Part shown: piece by piece, positions 39,043 to 53,927 of the stretch
Layout: each line of letters begins with the position of its first letter
Numbering within the stretch: position 1 is the stretch's first letter
Assembly: GCA_023150095.1 (NCBI GenBank)
Contig: JAKLLO010000002.1
Coordinates: 21,699-85,698 of the forward strand
Length of the DNA: 64,000 bases
From: Zoogloea sp.
GTDB lineage: Bacteria > Pseudomonadota > Gammaproteobacteria > Burkholderiales > Rhodocyclaceae
Reading direction: 5' to 3'
Made by a program: the position numbers and the translations under genes
Notes under the pieces: model-generated
Databases searched by the model: none
What the model was told of the DNA's origin: nothing
What the model saw: only the letters and a program-made list of their open reading frames with translations

Positions 39043-39666
39043 TCAGGCCGCTCGGCCGCGGCGCTGCATCGCCATGATCTTGGCCTGGACATAGCCCTTC
39101 AACTCGCGGAAAGGCACCGGCTTGCTGTAGAAGATGACATCCGGCGGCAGGCCACCGTTCTCGAGGATCTCGTCTTCGGTGAGGCCACTGACCACCACGA
39201 TGTCGAGTTCCTGGAGCTGGGGGTCGGCACGCAGACGGCGGATCATCTCGAAACCGTCGATGCCGGGCATGCGCAAGTCGGTGATGAGCAGATCGGGCGG
39301 CACGCGGCCGATCTCCAGCAGACCGTCGATACCACTGGAAACCAGGCGGATCTGCAGCGGCAGGCCCCATGACGAAAGGGTGTGCTCGTAGAGTTTCTGC
39401 AGGATGCGGTCATCTTCGGCGACCAGCACCTGGAGGCTGTTGGCGGCCGGACGCGACTGGCTCTGGGTGTTGCCGGCCATCGACCGGGCACGGAACTCCT
39501 CGATCGAGCTGACACGGATGCGCCGATGCCCGCCAGCGGTCTTCCAGCCCTCCAGCTGGCCGTTTTCGACCATCTGCTGGACGGTACCCAAAGACAATCC
39601 AAGACGCTGGGCGGCTTCGGAAGTACTGCAATATTCCTTTTCAGGCGTTTCGGGCGTGACGGCCAT
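39043..39666 (-). CDS. Excisionase-type HTH / response-regulator receiver fusion protein
   Basis: CSTSEAAQRLGLSLGTVQQMVENGQLEGWKTAGGHRRI then VLVAEDD...LLITDLRMPGIDGFEMI...YSKP. Confidence 0.88.
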   Translation of the reverse strand: MAVTPETPEKEYCSTSEAAQRLGLSLGTVQQMVENGQLEGWKTAGGHRRIRVSSIEEFRARSMAGNTQSQSRPAANSLQVLVAEDDRILQKLYEHTLSSWGLPLQIRLVSSGIDGLLEIGRVPPDLLITDLRMPGIDGFEMIRRLRADPQLQELDIVVVSGLTEDEILENGGLPPDVIFYSKPVPFRELKGYVQAKIMAMQRRGRAA

Positions 39667-40044
39667 GAGTCAATCGGGAGAAAAGAACAAACGATTCAAG
39701 GGATGGTAACGGTTCTGTCATTCGGGGCTCGCTACCTGATCCGACCCCAGGGGGAGGATTCTGGCAGACTGCGGACGAGACCCGAAGAGTGTAATCAAAC
39801 ACTCGTCTTTATCAAAATCAGTAATTACACTAAATCGCCACCCCGGATTGAATAACAATAGCAAACAAACTCGCTTTTACAAGCCAGATTGTTTGCCATA
39901 TAAAACAATAAAACCTGACGCCCCCGCTTCCGGCGAAACTGACCAGCGACGGTCAATCTATAACTAAAGTGTAGCAGCTTGGCCCGGCGCGACGGCAAGA
40001 ACCGCATGATCGCTAGGCGTCGGCGGGGCCTCGCGGCAGACCTC

Positions 40045-40080
40045 CAAAACAAAACAGCGTGGCAGAGACTGCCACGCTGT
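40045..40080 (-). terminator. Terminator downstream of ssb
   Basis: ACAGCGTGGCAGagaCTGCCACGCTGT followed by TTTGTTTTGG on minus strand. Confidence 0.85.
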
Positions 40081-40108
40081 CAGGGAAACCCGCCCGGCAG
40101 GCGCCGGA

Positions 40109-40645
40109 TCAGAACGGGATGTCGTCGTCGAAATCGCCGAATCCACCACCGCCAGCCGGCTTCTTCGGGGCCGGCGGCGCACTCGGCGCGGGCGCCCCGC
40201 CGCCGTAACCCCCACCGCTGCCGCCGCCGCCATAAGCACCGGCATCACGGCTGCCACCGCCGCCGTAGCTGCCTTCGTTGCGGGCCGGCGCATCGCTACC
40301 GCCCATGCCCTGACGGCTGCCGAGCATCTTCATCTCGTCAGCGCGGATTTCGGTGGTGTAACGATCCTGGCCGTCCTTGTCCTGCCACTTGCGGGTGCGC
40401 AGGGAGCCTTCCACGTACACCTGGCTGCCCTTGCGCAGGTACTGGCCGGCGATCTCGGCGAGCTTGCCGAAGAACACCACGCGGTGCCACTCGGTAGCCT
40501 CGCGCTTCTCGCCGGTGGCCTTGTCGCGCCAGTTGTCGGTGGTGGCCAGCGTGATGTTGCAGATCGCGTCGCCGCTCGGGGCGTAGCGAGTTTCGGGATC
40601 CTTGCCCAGGTTGCCGATAAGAATCACCTTGTTGACCGAAGCCAT
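40109..40645 (-). CDS. ssb: Single-stranded DNA-binding protein
   Basis: [21 protein letters not shown]; Gly-rich linker; C-terminal FDDDIPF. Confidence 0.97.
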   Translation of the reverse strand: MASVNKVILIGNLGKDPETRYAPSGDAICNITLATTDNWRDKATGEKREATEWHRVVFFGKLAEIAGQYLRKGSQVYVEGSLRTRKWQDKDGQDRYTTEIRADEMKMLGSRQGMGGSDAPARNEGSYGGGGSRDAGAYGGGGSGGGYGGGAPAPSAPPAPKKPAGGGGFGDFDDDIPF

Positions 40646-40676
40646 ATGTCTCTCCTGAAAAATTCGGTTGGGGCGG

Positions 40677-41876
40677 TCAGGCCGCGGCGGCCACGCGACG
40701 GGCCGGGGGCGGCGCCATGCCGCTGGCGAGGATCAGCCACGCCACGGCGAGCCCGCAGCCCAGCAGCGACACCGCGCCGGGGCCCACATGCTGGGCCAGC
40801 CAGCCGCCCAGGGCGCCGCCGAGGAACAGGCCGACGGACTGCAGCGTGTTGTACACCCCCAGCGCCGTGCCCTTTGCGTGGGCCGGGGCGATCTTGGAAA
40901 TCCACGACGGCTGGGTGGCCTCCAGCACGTTGAAGGCCACGAAGAACAGCGTCAGCAGGATCGCCAGCGGCCACAGCCCGGCGCTGCCTTCCACGTAAAG
41001 CCCGATCTGGACCACCAGCAGCAGGCCGATCGCGGCGTTGAAAACCTGTTTCATCTTGCCACGCTTCTCGGCCACGATGATCGCCGGCACCATCACCACG
41101 AAGGACAGCAGCACGGCCGGCAGATAGACCTTCCAGTGCTCGGCGATGGGCAGCCCGGCGGCCACCAGCCCGGCCGGCACCAGCACCCACATGGCGGTCT
41201 GCATCAGGTGCAGCGCGAAAACGCCGAAGTTGAGGCGCATCAGCTGGCCGTTGCCGAGCACTTCGCTGAAGCGCCCCACGGCCCGCGGCACCGGCGGCGC
41301 GGCGGGCACGACGAAGACGATGGTGAAGATGGCCCCCACCGCCAGCGCGGCGGTGAGCCAGAACAGCCCGCTCATGCCGATCACGGCGTACAGCAGCGGC
41401 GCGGCCACCATCGACACCGCAAACACCAGCCCGATCGACGAGCCGATCATCGCCATCACCTTGGTGCGGTGCTGGTCGCGGGTGAGATCCGCCGCCAGCG
41501 CGGTGACGGCCGCCGAGATGGCGCCGGCGCCCTGGAGCACGCGGCCGATGACGACCGTCTGCACGTCCTGCGCCATCGCGGCCACGACGCTGCCGATCAC
41601 GAACAGCAGCAGGCCGACGACAATCACCGGCTTGCGGCCGAAGCGGTCGGACGCCGCGCCGAAGGGAATCTGCAGGAAGGCCTGGGTGAGGCCATAGGCG
41701 CCGATGGCCATGCCGACCATCGCGGTGTTGTCGCCGCCGGGCATGCCGTGGGCGTGGACCGCGAACACCGGCAGGATCAGGAACAGGCCGAGCATGCGCA
41801 GCGCGAAGATCGCGGCCAGCGAAAGGCCGGCGCGGCGTTCGGCCGGGCTCATCTTGTCGTTGTCAGAGGAAGCCAT
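40677..41876 (-). CDS. MFS transporter
   Basis: 12-[21 protein letters not shown]. Confidence 0.9.
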   Translation of the reverse strand: MASSDNDKMSPAERRAGLSLAAIFALRMLGLFLILPVFAVHAHGMPGGDNTAMVGMAIGAYGLTQAFLQIPFGAASDRFGRKPVIVVGLLLFVIGSVVAAMAQDVQTVVIGRVLQGAGAISAAVTALAADLTRDQHRTKVMAMIGSSIGLVFAVSMVAAPLLYAVIGMSGLFWLTAALAVGAIFTIVFVVPAAPPVPRAVGRFSEVLGNGQLMRLNFGVFALHLMQTAMWVLVPAGLVAAGLPIAEHWKVYLPAVLLSFVVMVPAIIVAEKRGKMKQVFNAAIGLLLVVQIGLYVEGSAGLWPLAILLTLFFVAFNVLEATQPSWISKIAPAHAKGTALGVYNTLQSVGLFLGGALGGWLAQHVGPGAVSLLGCGLAVAWLILASGMAPPPARRVAAAA

Positions 41877-41942
41877 GAAACGTGCTGCGTGGGGAGGGGC
41901 AAGAGGCGTATATTAACAGGTTGCCCAAACCCCGAACGCCCC

Positions 41943-44768
<2,826 letters not shown>

Positions 44769-44777
44769 AAGTCCGTC

Positions 44778-45686
<909 letters not shown>

Positions 45687-45767
45687 TTCCCACCCCGGGC
45701 TGCTGTCATCGGGCCGACCACACCGGTCGGCTATGATTGCGCCCTCGTCCGCCCCCGGAAGCTCGCC

Positions 45768-46442
45768 ATGACCGACACTGCCCCCTCCGACACCCCCGCC
45801 GGCTTCGACCTCGACGACTTTGAAGTCCGCGTCCTCGCCGTGCTCATCGAAAAGGCCTTCGTCACCCCCGACACCTACCCGCTGTCGGTCAATGCGCTGG
45901 TCACCGGGTGCAACCAGCTCACCGGCCGCGAACCGGTGATGAGCCTCTCCGAGTCCGCCGTGCTCGCCGCCCTCGACCGCCTCACCGAGCGCGGCCTCGT
46001 CAGCCAGCGCCACCAGGCCGGCGCCCGCGTTCCCAAGTGGGAACACCAGATCCGCCTGCGCCACTCCCTCACCCCGCCGATGCAGGCCGTGCTCGCCATC
46101 CTGATGCTGCGCGGCCCCCAGACCGTCGGCGAGATCCGTGCCCGCTGCGAGCGCATGCACGCCTTTGGCAGCCCCGCCGAGGTCGAGGAGATCCTCGAAC
46201 GCCTCGACGACAAGCAGCTCGCCATGCAGCTGCCCAAGGCCCCGGGCACGAAGGAAGCCCGCTACGCCCACCTGCTGTCGGGCGAGGCGGCGATCCCCCA
46301 GCACGCCTTCGACGCCGACACCGGCGGCGCGGCGCCCCGGAGCGGCCGGCTAGGCGAACTCGAAGAGGAAGTCCGCCGCCTGCGCCAGCAGCTCGAATGG
46401 CTCACCAACGAGTTCGAAGCCTTCCGCAAGCAGTTCCAGTGA
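45768..46442 (+). CDS. DUF480/YceH family protein
   Basis: VRVLAVLIEKAFVTPDTYPLSVNALVTGCNQLTGREPVM. Confidence 0.92.
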   Translation: MTDTAPSDTPAGFDLDDFEVRVLAVLIEKAFVTPDTYPLSVNALVTGCNQLTGREPVMSLSESAVLAALDRLTERGLVSQRHQAGARVPKWEHQIRLRHSLTPPMQAVLAILMLRGPQTVGEIRARCERMHAFGSPAEVEEILERLDDKQLAMQLPKAPGTKEARYAHLLSGEAAIPQHAFDADTGGAAPRSGRLGELEEEVRRLRQQLEWLTNEFEAFRKQFQ

Positions 46443-46519
46443 TTGCCGGCCCGGTGGCGGGAACCCCGCCGCCGCCGCGCGCTCTCACCGCCTGATCCAA
46501 CCCGCAGCCAGTCCAGCCC

Positions 46520-47305
46520 ATGTTCGTCCATCCCCAGTTCGATCCCATCGCCATCGCCATCGGCCCCCTCGCGGTCCGCTGGTACGGCCTGATGTACCTG
46601 CTCGCCTTCATCCTCTTCGTGGTCCTCGGGCGCATCCACGCCCAGCGCCGGCCCGAACTGGGCTGGACGCCCCAGCAGATCGACGACCTGCTGTTCTACG
46701 GCGTGCTGGGGGTGATCCTCGGCGGGCGGCTGGGCTACGTGCTGTTCTACAAGCCGGGCTACTACCTGGCCAACCCGGCCGAGATCATCGCCGTGTGGCA
46801 GGGCGGCATGGCCTTCCACGGGGGCTTCCTGGGCGTGCTGGTGGCCATGTGGCTGTTCGGCCGGCGCACCGGGCGCTCGTGGCTGGCCGTCACCGACTTC
46901 ATCGCCCCGCTGGTACCCCTGGGCCTGGCCGCCGGGCGGATGGGCAACTTCATCAACGGCGAGCTCGTCGGCCGCGTCACCGACGTGCCGTGGGCGATGA
47001 TCTTCCCGCAGGTGGACGGCCTGCCGCGCCACCCATCCCAGCTCTACCAGTTCGCCCTCGAAGGGCTCACGCTGTTCCTGCTGCTGTGGTGGTTCTCGGC
47101 CAAACCGCGCCCCCGCGGGCTGGTGTCGGCGGCCTTCCTGATCGGCTACGGCGCCTTCCGCTTCATCGCCGAATTCGGCCGCGAGCCGGACGACTTCCTC
47201 GGCCTGCTCACCTTCGGCATGTCCATGGGCCAGTGGCTGTCGCTGCCGATGATCCTCGCCGGCATCGGCATGGCGGTGTGGGCCAGCCGGCGCAAGGCCG
47301 ATTGA
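46520..47305 (+). CDS. lgt: Prolipoprotein diacylglyceryl transferase
   Basis: [34 protein letters not shown]. Confidence 0.96.
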   Translation: MFVHPQFDPIAIAIGPLAVRWYGLMYLLAFILFVVLGRIHAQRRPELGWTPQQIDDLLFYGVLGVILGGRLGYVLFYKPGYYLANPAEIIAVWQGGMAFHGGFLGVLVAMWLFGRRTGRSWLAVTDFIAPLVPLGLAAGRMGNFINGELVGRVTDVPWAMIFPQVDGLPRHPSQLYQFALEGLTLFLLLWWFSAKPRPRGLVSAAFLIGYGAFRFIAEFGREPDDFLGLLTFGMSMGQWLSLPMILAGIGMAVWASRRKAD

Positions 47306-47312
47306 CGCCCGT

Positions 47313-47636
47313 TCAGCCCGCCACCCAGCGCAGCCCCCACAGCACCGCCATTCCCGCCACGAAAGGCAGCCACGGGTTGCGCGAGGTGCGCGCCGCCAGC
47401 ACCGCGGCAATCGCCGCGCCCAGCTTGGGGTTGAACACTTCCACGGCGCCGGACACCAGCACCACGTCGGGCACCACGATGGCCGCCAGCGCCGCCGCCG
47501 GCGCGTAGCGCAGGGCCCGCTGCACCACATCGGGCAGGCTGGCCCGCTCGCCCAGCACGATGAAGCTGGCCCGGGGCAAGGTGGTCGCCAGCCCGATCAG
47601 CACGAAGATCAGCCACAGGCCCGCGTCGTCGCTCAT
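47313..47636 (-). CDS. azlD: AzlD family branched-chain amino acid transport protein
   Basis: MSDDAGLWLIFVLIGLATTLPRASFIVLGER; overlaps azlC. Confidence 0.85.
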   Translation of the reverse strand: MSDDAGLWLIFVLIGLATTLPRASFIVLGERASLPDVVQRALRYAPAAALAAIVVPDVVLVSGAVEVFNPKLGAAIAAVLAARTSRNPWLPFVAGMAVLWGLRWVAG

Positions 47637-48340
47637 CGCCGCGCCTCCCGGCCCTGCCAGTGCTCGGCCGCAAAACCCGCCGCGATGCCGCCGACGATCG
47701 CCACCATCACCCCCAGCTTCAGGGGCATGCCCCGCAGCACCACCGCCAGCACGCCGCCGGTAGCGGCCGAAACCAGCATCGGGCGCACCCGCGCCATCGG
47801 CACCATCAGGACCAGCAGGGCGATGCTGGCCATGAACTCCAGCGACCAGTTGCGCGGGATCGACCCCGCCGCCAGCACGCCCACCAGGGTGGACGTCTGC
47901 CACACCAGCGCGCACCACAGGGACGGCGCCAGATAGGCCCCCAGCCTCCACGCCGGATCGGGCTCCGTCCGCAGGCGCTCGAGCATGGTCGCGAACACCC
48001 CGTCGGTGAGCAGATAGCCGCACAGCCAGCGCAGGCCCGGGCGACCGCCCGCCAGCGGCCTGGCCATCGCCGCGCTGAAGATCAGGAAGCGCAGATTCAC
48101 CACCAGCGCGGTGGCCACGATCAGCCACAGGGGCGCCCCCGCCACGATCAACGGCAAGGTGCCCAGCTGCGCGGTGGCGCCAAAGACGATCAGGCTCATG
48201 CCCATCGCCTGCACGGTGGAAAACCCCGCGCCGACCATCGCCAGCCCGGTGACCAGCGCCCACGGCACCAGCCCCACCGACACCGGCAGACAGGCCCGAA
48301 AACCCGCCCGGGCGCCGGCTTTGAAACTCGGAGACATGCC
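47633..48340 (-). CDS. azlC: AzlC family ABC permease-like protein
   Basis: FRACLPVSVGLVPWALVTGLAMVGAGFS; adjacent azlD. Confidence 0.88.
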   Translation of the reverse strand, partial: GMSPSFKAGARAGFRACLPVSVGLVPWALVTGLAMVGAGFSTVQAMGMSLIVFGATAQLGTLPLIVAGAPLWLIVATALVVNLRFLIFSAAMARPLAGGRPGLRWLCGYLLTDGVFATMLERLRTEPDPAWRLGAYLAPSLWCALVWQTSTLVGVLAAGSIPRNWSLEFMASIALLVLMVPMARVRPMLVSAATGGVLAVVLRGMPLKLGVMVAIVGGIAAGFAAEHWQGREARR

Positions 48341-48488
48341 CTCTCCTGGTGCATGGAAAGCCCCGAACTTAACACGCCGGTAGTCCCGGCGGCCGGCGTG
48401 CGACAAAGGAGGGACGCGCGGGCCAATCACGCCTAGAATTCGGAAAAAGCGTCACGAATAAGAAGAACTCACCCCCGGAGAGCGATCC

Positions 48489-49310
48489 GTGAGAATCGAG
48501 AGCCTGCTGCGCCCTGTCGCCCCGCTGGCCCGTCTGGCCCTGCTCGCCCTGGCGGCGGCAACGGCCCAGAGCGCCTTGGCCGGCGAGCCCCCCAGCCCAG
48601 GCTGTTCCCGCACCTACACGCTTGCCCTGCACGAGCACGGCCTGCTGTATTCGCGCCAGACCGGCAAGGGCATCGACAAGGACATGGCGGACGAGCTCAT
48701 CCGCCGCAGCGGCTGCCGGATCAACGTCGTGGTGATGCCCCGCGCCCGCATCTGGCAACTCATTGAATCAGGCGGGCTGGATTTCAGCCTGTCCGGCATC
48801 AGCAACCCGCAACGTGACGGCTTCGCTGCCTTTGCCTGGTATTTCTCCAACAAGTACTACCTGCTGGTGCGCCGCGATTCCGGCATCCAGCGCGTCACCG
48901 ACTTCCCCCGCAACCCGATGCTGCGCCTCGGGGCAATCCGCGGCTTCCGCTACAACCCCGGCGGCAACCGGCTGGTCGATGAGCTCGATGCCAGCCTGCG
49001 GGTGAGCTACGCCACCGGGCTCGCACCACTCTACGAGATCCTGCTGGCCGATCAGATCCAGGGCATGATCATCGAGCCCTTCGACTATCCAGCAGCAGAG
49101 AGCGGCACCCTGCGGGAGCAGACCAGCATCCTCGAATTCGACGATCCGCCGGTGCCCCACGGCCTGATCATCTCGCGCCTCGCCGTCCCTCCCGCCGAAC
49201 AGGCCCGCTGGCGCGCCCTGATCGACCAGATGCGCGACGACGGTACCGTCGAGCGGATCTTCGGGAAGTACTTCAAGCCCGAGCTTGCCCGGGAGATGAC
49301 GCGATTTTGA
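48489..49310 (+). CDS. Periplasmic solute-binding (SBP family 3-like) protein
   Basis: Signal peptide; KGIDKDMADELIRRSGCRINVVVMPRARIWQLIESGGLDFSLSGISN. Confidence 0.85.
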   Translation: MRIESLLRPVAPLARLALLALAAATAQSALAGEPPSPGCSRTYTLALHEHGLLYSRQTGKGIDKDMADELIRRSGCRINVVVMPRARIWQLIESGGLDFSLSGISNPQRDGFAAFAWYFSNKYYLLVRRDSGIQRVTDFPRNPMLRLGAIRGFRYNPGGNRLVDELDASLRVSYATGLAPLYEILLADQIQGMIIEPFDYPAAESGTLREQTSILEFDDPPVPHGLIISRLAVPPAEQARWRALIDQMRDDGTVERIFGKYFKPELAREMTRF

Positions 49311-50794
49311 AGACCCTCGGCCAACTCCGCGATCTGCTGCTGCCCATCGCCGTCGGGCTGTTCACCCTGACGGTGGTCGGCTGGCTGTGGTGGCACGAAC
49401 GGCAGAGCCTGGACACCAACCTGCGCGCCGACTTCGACTTCAGCGTGCGCCTCGCCAGCACACGCATCGAACAGCGCGTCGCCAGCTACGAGCAGATGCT
49501 GCGCGCCGCGCGCGGGCTGTTCGACGCCTCCGACGACGTGGATCGGGAAGGCTTTAGCGCCTTTGTCGATGCCCTCACCCAGGGCGCCGAGTTCTCGGGC
49601 CTGCAGGCCTTCATGTTCACCCGCTGGCAGGGTGAGGGCAAAGCCGCGCCGGTGCTCTACGTGGCCCCGGACAGCCCCGACAACCGTCCGATAATCGGCT
49701 ACCACCTTCTCGAGAACCCGCCCCGCCGCACCGCCATGCTCCAGGCCCGGGATTCCGGCGAGATCGCCATCACGCCCCGGGTCAATCTGCTCACCGACCA
49801 GCCCGACGGCCCGCCCGCGGTGGTCATCTACCTGGCGGTGTACAACCGCCACCAGCCCGTGGACGACCCCGCCGCCCGCCAGGCTGCCCTGCGCGGCTGG
49901 GTGCACACCGCCTTCCGCGTCCGCGATCTGATGGCCAGCCTGTACGGCGAAGGCATTCCCGGCGTGGCGATCCGCATCCACGACGGCGCTGTCGCCACCG
50001 CCGACAACCTCCTCTTCGAATCCCATCCGGATGCCGGGAGCCTGCCGCCCCCGCGCTTCAGCGCCACCGAGTACATCAGCTTTCCCCAGCACAGCTGGAC
50101 GCTGCAGATCCGCACCACGCCGGCCTTCGAGGAACGCCACAGCCGCCGCGCCGAGCACATCATCGCCATCGCCGGGGTGTGCGGGAGCGTGCTGCTCGCG
50201 CTGTTCACCCGGCTGCTCGTCACCGGCCGCGCCCGGGCCCATGCCCGGGCCCAGGCCATGACCCGCGAGCTGCGCGAGAGCGAGGAGCGGATGCGCCACA
50301 TGGCCCAGCACGACCCGCTCACCCAGCTGCCCAACCGCGCCCTGTTCTCCGACCGCCTGCGCGCCGCGCTGGCCCGCGCCCGCCACGACGGCGGCAAGGC
50401 CGGGCTGATGTTCGTCGACCTCGACCACTTCAAGGGCGTCAATGACGCCTACGGCCACGCCGTGGGCGACCAGCTGCTGGTGGCCGCCTCGGCCCGGATG
50501 CGCGACTGCCTGCGCGAATCCGACACCCTGGCGCGCATCGGCGGCGACGAGTTCGTGGTGCTGCTGCCCCGCATCGACGACCGCAGCGACGCCGAACTGG
50601 TGGCCGGCCGCATCCGGGCCACCCTCGCCCAGCCCTTCGCCATCGACGGCAACGAGCTGTCCATCTCCGCCTCCATCGGCATCGGCATCTTCCCCGAGCA
50701 CGGCTGCGACGACGTGAGCCTCATGAAGAGCGCCGACGACGCCATGTACCGCGCCAAGGACATCGGCCGCGACCAGCTCGTCTTTGCCAGTTGA
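49307..50794 (+). CDS. CHASE-domain diguanylate cyclase (GGDEF)
   Basis: CHASE-like [46 protein letters not shown]; overlaps upstream sensor gene. Confidence 0.9.
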   Translation: MKTLGQLRDLLLPIAVGLFTLTVVGWLWWHERQSLDTNLRADFDFSVRLASTRIEQRVASYEQMLRAARGLFDASDDVDREGFSAFVDALTQGAEFSGLQAFMFTRWQGEGKAAPVLYVAPDSPDNRPIIGYHLLENPPRRTAMLQARDSGEIAITPRVNLLTDQPDGPPAVVIYLAVYNRHQPVDDPAARQAALRGWVHTAFRVRDLMASLYGEGIPGVAIRIHDGAVATADNLLFESHPDAGSLPPPRFSATEYISFPQHSWTLQIRTTPAFEERHSRRAEHIIAIAGVCGSVLLALFTRLLVTGRARAHARAQAMTRELRESEERMRHMAQHDPLTQLPNRALFSDRLRAALARARHDGGKAGLMFVDLDHFKGVNDAYGHAVGDQLLVAASARMRDCLRESDTLARIGGDEFVVLLPRIDDRSDAELVAGRIRATLAQPFAIDGNELSISASIGIGIFPEHGCDDVSLMKSADDAMYRAKDIGRDQLVFAS

Positions 50795-51450
50795 ACCCCA
50801 TCGCCTCCATGTCCGCCAGCGCCTTCCAGCTCCCGGTTTACTTCGACTACCTCGCCACCTTCGCGTGGGCCCTGTCCGGGGCCGTCGTCGCGCTGCGCAA
50901 GCGCTTCGACATCGTCGGCGTGTTCGTGCTGGCGCTCCTCACCAGCATGGGCGGCAGCATCCTGCGCGACGGTCTGTTCCTGCAGCGCACCCCGCCGGTG
51001 CTCGCCGACACCGCCTACCTGCCGCTGATCGTCGTCGCCACCACGCTGGTGGCGCTGCTGCGCCGGCGCATCGCCCACCTGCCGGTGGTGAGCCGCCTGG
51101 TGGACACCATCGACGCCTTCGGCACGCCGGCCTTCGCGGTGGTCGGCATGCAGCTCGCCCTCGCCGCCGCCATCCCGCTGCCCGGCGTCGTGCTGGTGGG
51201 CGCGGTGAGCGGTGTGGGCGGCGGCGTGCTGCGCGACGTGATCGTGCGCGAGGTGCCCTTCATCCTGCAGCCGGGCCAGTTCTCGGCGCTGATCGTGCTG
51301 CTCGCCTGCGCCGTCTTCCTGGGGCTCACCCTCGCCAGCGGGCTGGCCGCCGAGGTCGCCGCCTGGACGACCATCGGCGTCGCCTTCATCGCCCGCATGC
51401 TCACCATCCGCTTCGACTGGCGCACCCGCCCGCTGATGGACGCCGACTGA
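50791..51450 (+). CDS. UPF0126/TRIC-family membrane protein
   Basis: [45 protein letters not shown]; start codon uncertain. Confidence 0.9.
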   Translation: MNPIASMSASAFQLPVYFDYLATFAWALSGAVVALRKRFDIVGVFVLALLTSMGGSILRDGLFLQRTPPVLADTAYLPLIVVATTLVALLRRRIAHLPVVSRLVDTIDAFGTPAFAVVGMQLALAAAIPLPGVVLVGAVSGVGGGVLRDVIVREVPFILQPGQFSALIVLLACAVFLGLTLASGLAAEVAAWTTIGVAFIARMLTIRFDWRTRPLMDAD

Positions 51451-51521
51451 ACCCCAGCCGGGCGCGGCCGGTCGGAGTGGACACGGCCCGCGTCCGGCGG
51501 GCTGCCAAACAGGGAGCCATC

Positions 51522-51929
51522 ATGTCCGGAACCGCCGCCGTCACCGCCATCCTCCACGACACGCCCTACCTCGTCAGCTTCACCGACGACCTCGGCCACA
51601 CCTGGCAGGCCGACGAACCGCCGGAGGTGGGCGGAGGCAACGCCGCCCCGCCCCCCGACCGGCTGATCCTGGCCGGGCTGGGCGCATGCACCGCCATCAC
51701 CGTGCGCATGGTGGCCGCCCGCAAGCAGATGCCCCTCACCGGCGTACGCGTCGAGCTGGCCCTCAACCCCGACGGCAAGCCCGAAGCCGGCAACGACATC
51801 ACCCGGCAGATATTCCTCGAAGGCGAGCTCACCGACGAGCACCGCGCCCAGCTGCTGAAGATCGCCAACGCCTGCCCGATGCACAAGCTGCTCACCGGCG
51901 AAGTGCGCGTCCACACAACCCTCGCCTGA
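51522..51929 (+). CDS. OsmC family protein
   Basis: [35 protein letters not shown]. Confidence 0.9.
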   Translation: MSGTAAVTAILHDTPYLVSFTDDLGHTWQADEPPEVGGGNAAPPPDRLILAGLGACTAITVRMVAARKQMPLTGVRVELALNPDGKPEAGNDITRQIFLEGELTDEHRAQLLKIANACPMHKLLTGEVRVHTTLA

Positions 51930-51944
51930 CCCCGGAGCGCCCCC

Positions 51945-52835
51945 ATGAACCCCATTGAACGCATCCTCCCCCGCGCCGCCGACCTGGGCGAAGGCATGAT
52001 CGTCCGCCGCGCCCTGCCCACCCGCCAGCGTCGCATGGTGGGTGCCTGGTGTTTTCTCGACCACGTCGGGCCGGTGGATTTCGCCCCCGGCGGCGGCATG
52101 CACGTGGGCGCCCATCCCCACACCTGCCTGCAGACCTTCACCTGGCTGATCGACGGCGAGGTGCTGCACCGGGACAGCCTGGGCCACGAACAATGGATCC
52201 GCCCCGGCCAGGTCAACCTGATGACCGCCGGCCACGGCATCGTCCACACCGAAGACAGCGCCCCCGACGCCCGTCGGCTCCACGCCGCCCAGCTGTGGAT
52301 CGCCCTGCCGCCCGAGCTGGCCGACTGCCCGCCGGCCTTCGAGCATTACCCGGACCTGCCCCGCTGGAACGACGCCGGCTGCACCCTCACCCTGCTGGCC
52401 GGGCGCTTCGGCGGCCGCGAATCCCCCGCGCGCATCCACACCCCGCTGGTGGGCATGGATCTCCTCGCCAGCCAGGATGCGCAGCTCGCCCTGCCCCTCG
52501 ACCCCACCTTCGAATACGGCCTGCTGCCGCTGGAAGGTGGCATGGACATCGGCGGCCAGCACTTCGCCACCGACGAATTCGCCTACCTGCCGCCGGGCCG
52601 CGAGCGGATCACCCTCGACCTCACCGCCGGCAGCCGCATCCTGCTGGTGGGCGGCGAGCCCTTCGGCGAACCGGTGACCATGTGGTGGAATTTCGTCGGC
52701 CACGACAAGGCCGCCATTGCCCAGGCCCAGCGGGATTGGGAAGGCGGTGGCGAGGTGGGCAGCGCCCGCTTCGGGCCGGTGAAAGGAGGCGAGGGCCGGC
52801 GCCTCGTCGCGCCGCCCCTGCCCTGGTCGGTCTAG
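51945..52835 (+). CDS. Pirin family protein
   Basis: FLDHVGPVDFAPGGGMHVGAHPHTCLQTFTWLIDGEVLHRDSLGHEQWIRPGQVNLMTAGHGIVHTE. Confidence 0.93.
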   Translation: MNPIERILPRAADLGEGMIVRRALPTRQRRMVGAWCFLDHVGPVDFAPGGGMHVGAHPHTCLQTFTWLIDGEVLHRDSLGHEQWIRPGQVNLMTAGHGIVHTEDSAPDARRLHAAQLWIALPPELADCPPAFEHYPDLPRWNDAGCTLTLLAGRFGGRESPARIHTPLVGMDLLASQDAQLALPLDPTFEYGLLPLEGGMDIGGQHFATDEFAYLPPGRERITLDLTAGSRILLVGGEPFGEPVTMWWNFVGHDKAAIAQAQRDWEGGGEVGSARFGPVKGGEGRRLVAPPLPWSV

Positions 52836-53865
52836 CGTTCGGGCTGGTCCAGCCCGCCGGCGGCCTGCCAGGCCTCGTAGCCCCCGGCCAGCGCCCGCAC
52901 CGACAGATAGCCATCACCCAGCAGGCGCCGCGCCGCCTGGATCGCCCCGGCGTCCTCGGGGCAGGCGCACAGGGTGACGATGGGCGCGTCCTTCGCCGCA
53001 CCGACAGATAGCCATCACCCAGCAGGCGCCGCGCCGCCTGGATCGCCCCGGCGTCCTCGGGGCAGGCGCACAGGGTGACGATGGGCGCGTCCTTCGGCCA
53101 GTCGCCTACAGCATCCGCCAGCCGGTCGTGCTCGGCCGGCCGCGCGCCGGGGATCGGCCCCAGCTCGGCCACCATCGAGGCACCGCGCAGATCGAGGATC
53201 AACGGGCTCACCCCGGCGTCGATCTGCGCCAGCAGATCAGCCGGCGTCACCATCGGCACCTGCAGGCGGCGGAAACGGTATTTCTGCCACAGCTTCCAGC
53301 CCAGCCACACCGCCGCCAGCCCCAGCGCCACGCCCACCGCGCGGCCCGCGTTGGCCTCCAGCCCGTCGATCACCGCCTGCACCGTGTCCTTCATCAGCCA
53401 GCCGGCCCCCAGGGCCAGCCCGGCCCACAGGCCCGCACCCACCGCCGCCGCCAGCAGGAAGCCCGTGCGCGCCATGCGCAGCGCCTCGGCAATCGGCGGC
53501 GCAACGGTCGAAAAGCCCGGCACGAACTTCGCCACCACCAGCGACGACAGCCCCCAGCGCACAAAGCGCGCCTCCGTCTGGCTCACGCAGGAGGCCGGGT
53601 TGATCGACAACCGGCACAGCCCGGCCAGCACCCGGTAGCCAAAGCGCCGCCCCGCGGCATACCAGATCGCATCCGCAATCACCGAGGCGAGGATCGCTGC
53701 CGCCAGCACCCTGCCCAGCGCCCACGGGCTGGCCGCCAGGCTGCCGGCCACCAGCAGCGTCGGCACCGCCGGCACCGGCAGGCCGATCTGCTGGAGCAGC
53801 ACGTTCATGAAGACGAGGGCGACCGCATCGTGTTCGAGGGTCTGGCGGAGCTGGGCGATGTCCAT
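52832..53865 (-). pseudogene. DedA-family membrane protein with C-terminal rhodanese domain, frameshifted by a 101-bp duplication
   Basis: MDIAQLRQTLEHDAVALVFMNVLLQQIGLPVPAVPTLL...; rhodanese domain breaks at the duplication; deleting one copy restores YLSVRALAGGYEAWQAAGGLDQPER*. If the read is genuine the ORF continues to 52621. Confidence 0.85.
52895..53096. repeat. Perfect 101-bp tandem duplication (52895-52995 and 52996-53096)
   Basis: ccgcaccgacagatagccatcaccc...gggcgcgtccttcg occurs twice with no mismatch. Confidence 0.97.
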
Positions 53866-53927
53866 GGCCCAAGCATCGCACGTAGGGGCAGGCTGCCGCA
53901 GCTACGGAAAACCCGCGCCCCGAAGCT

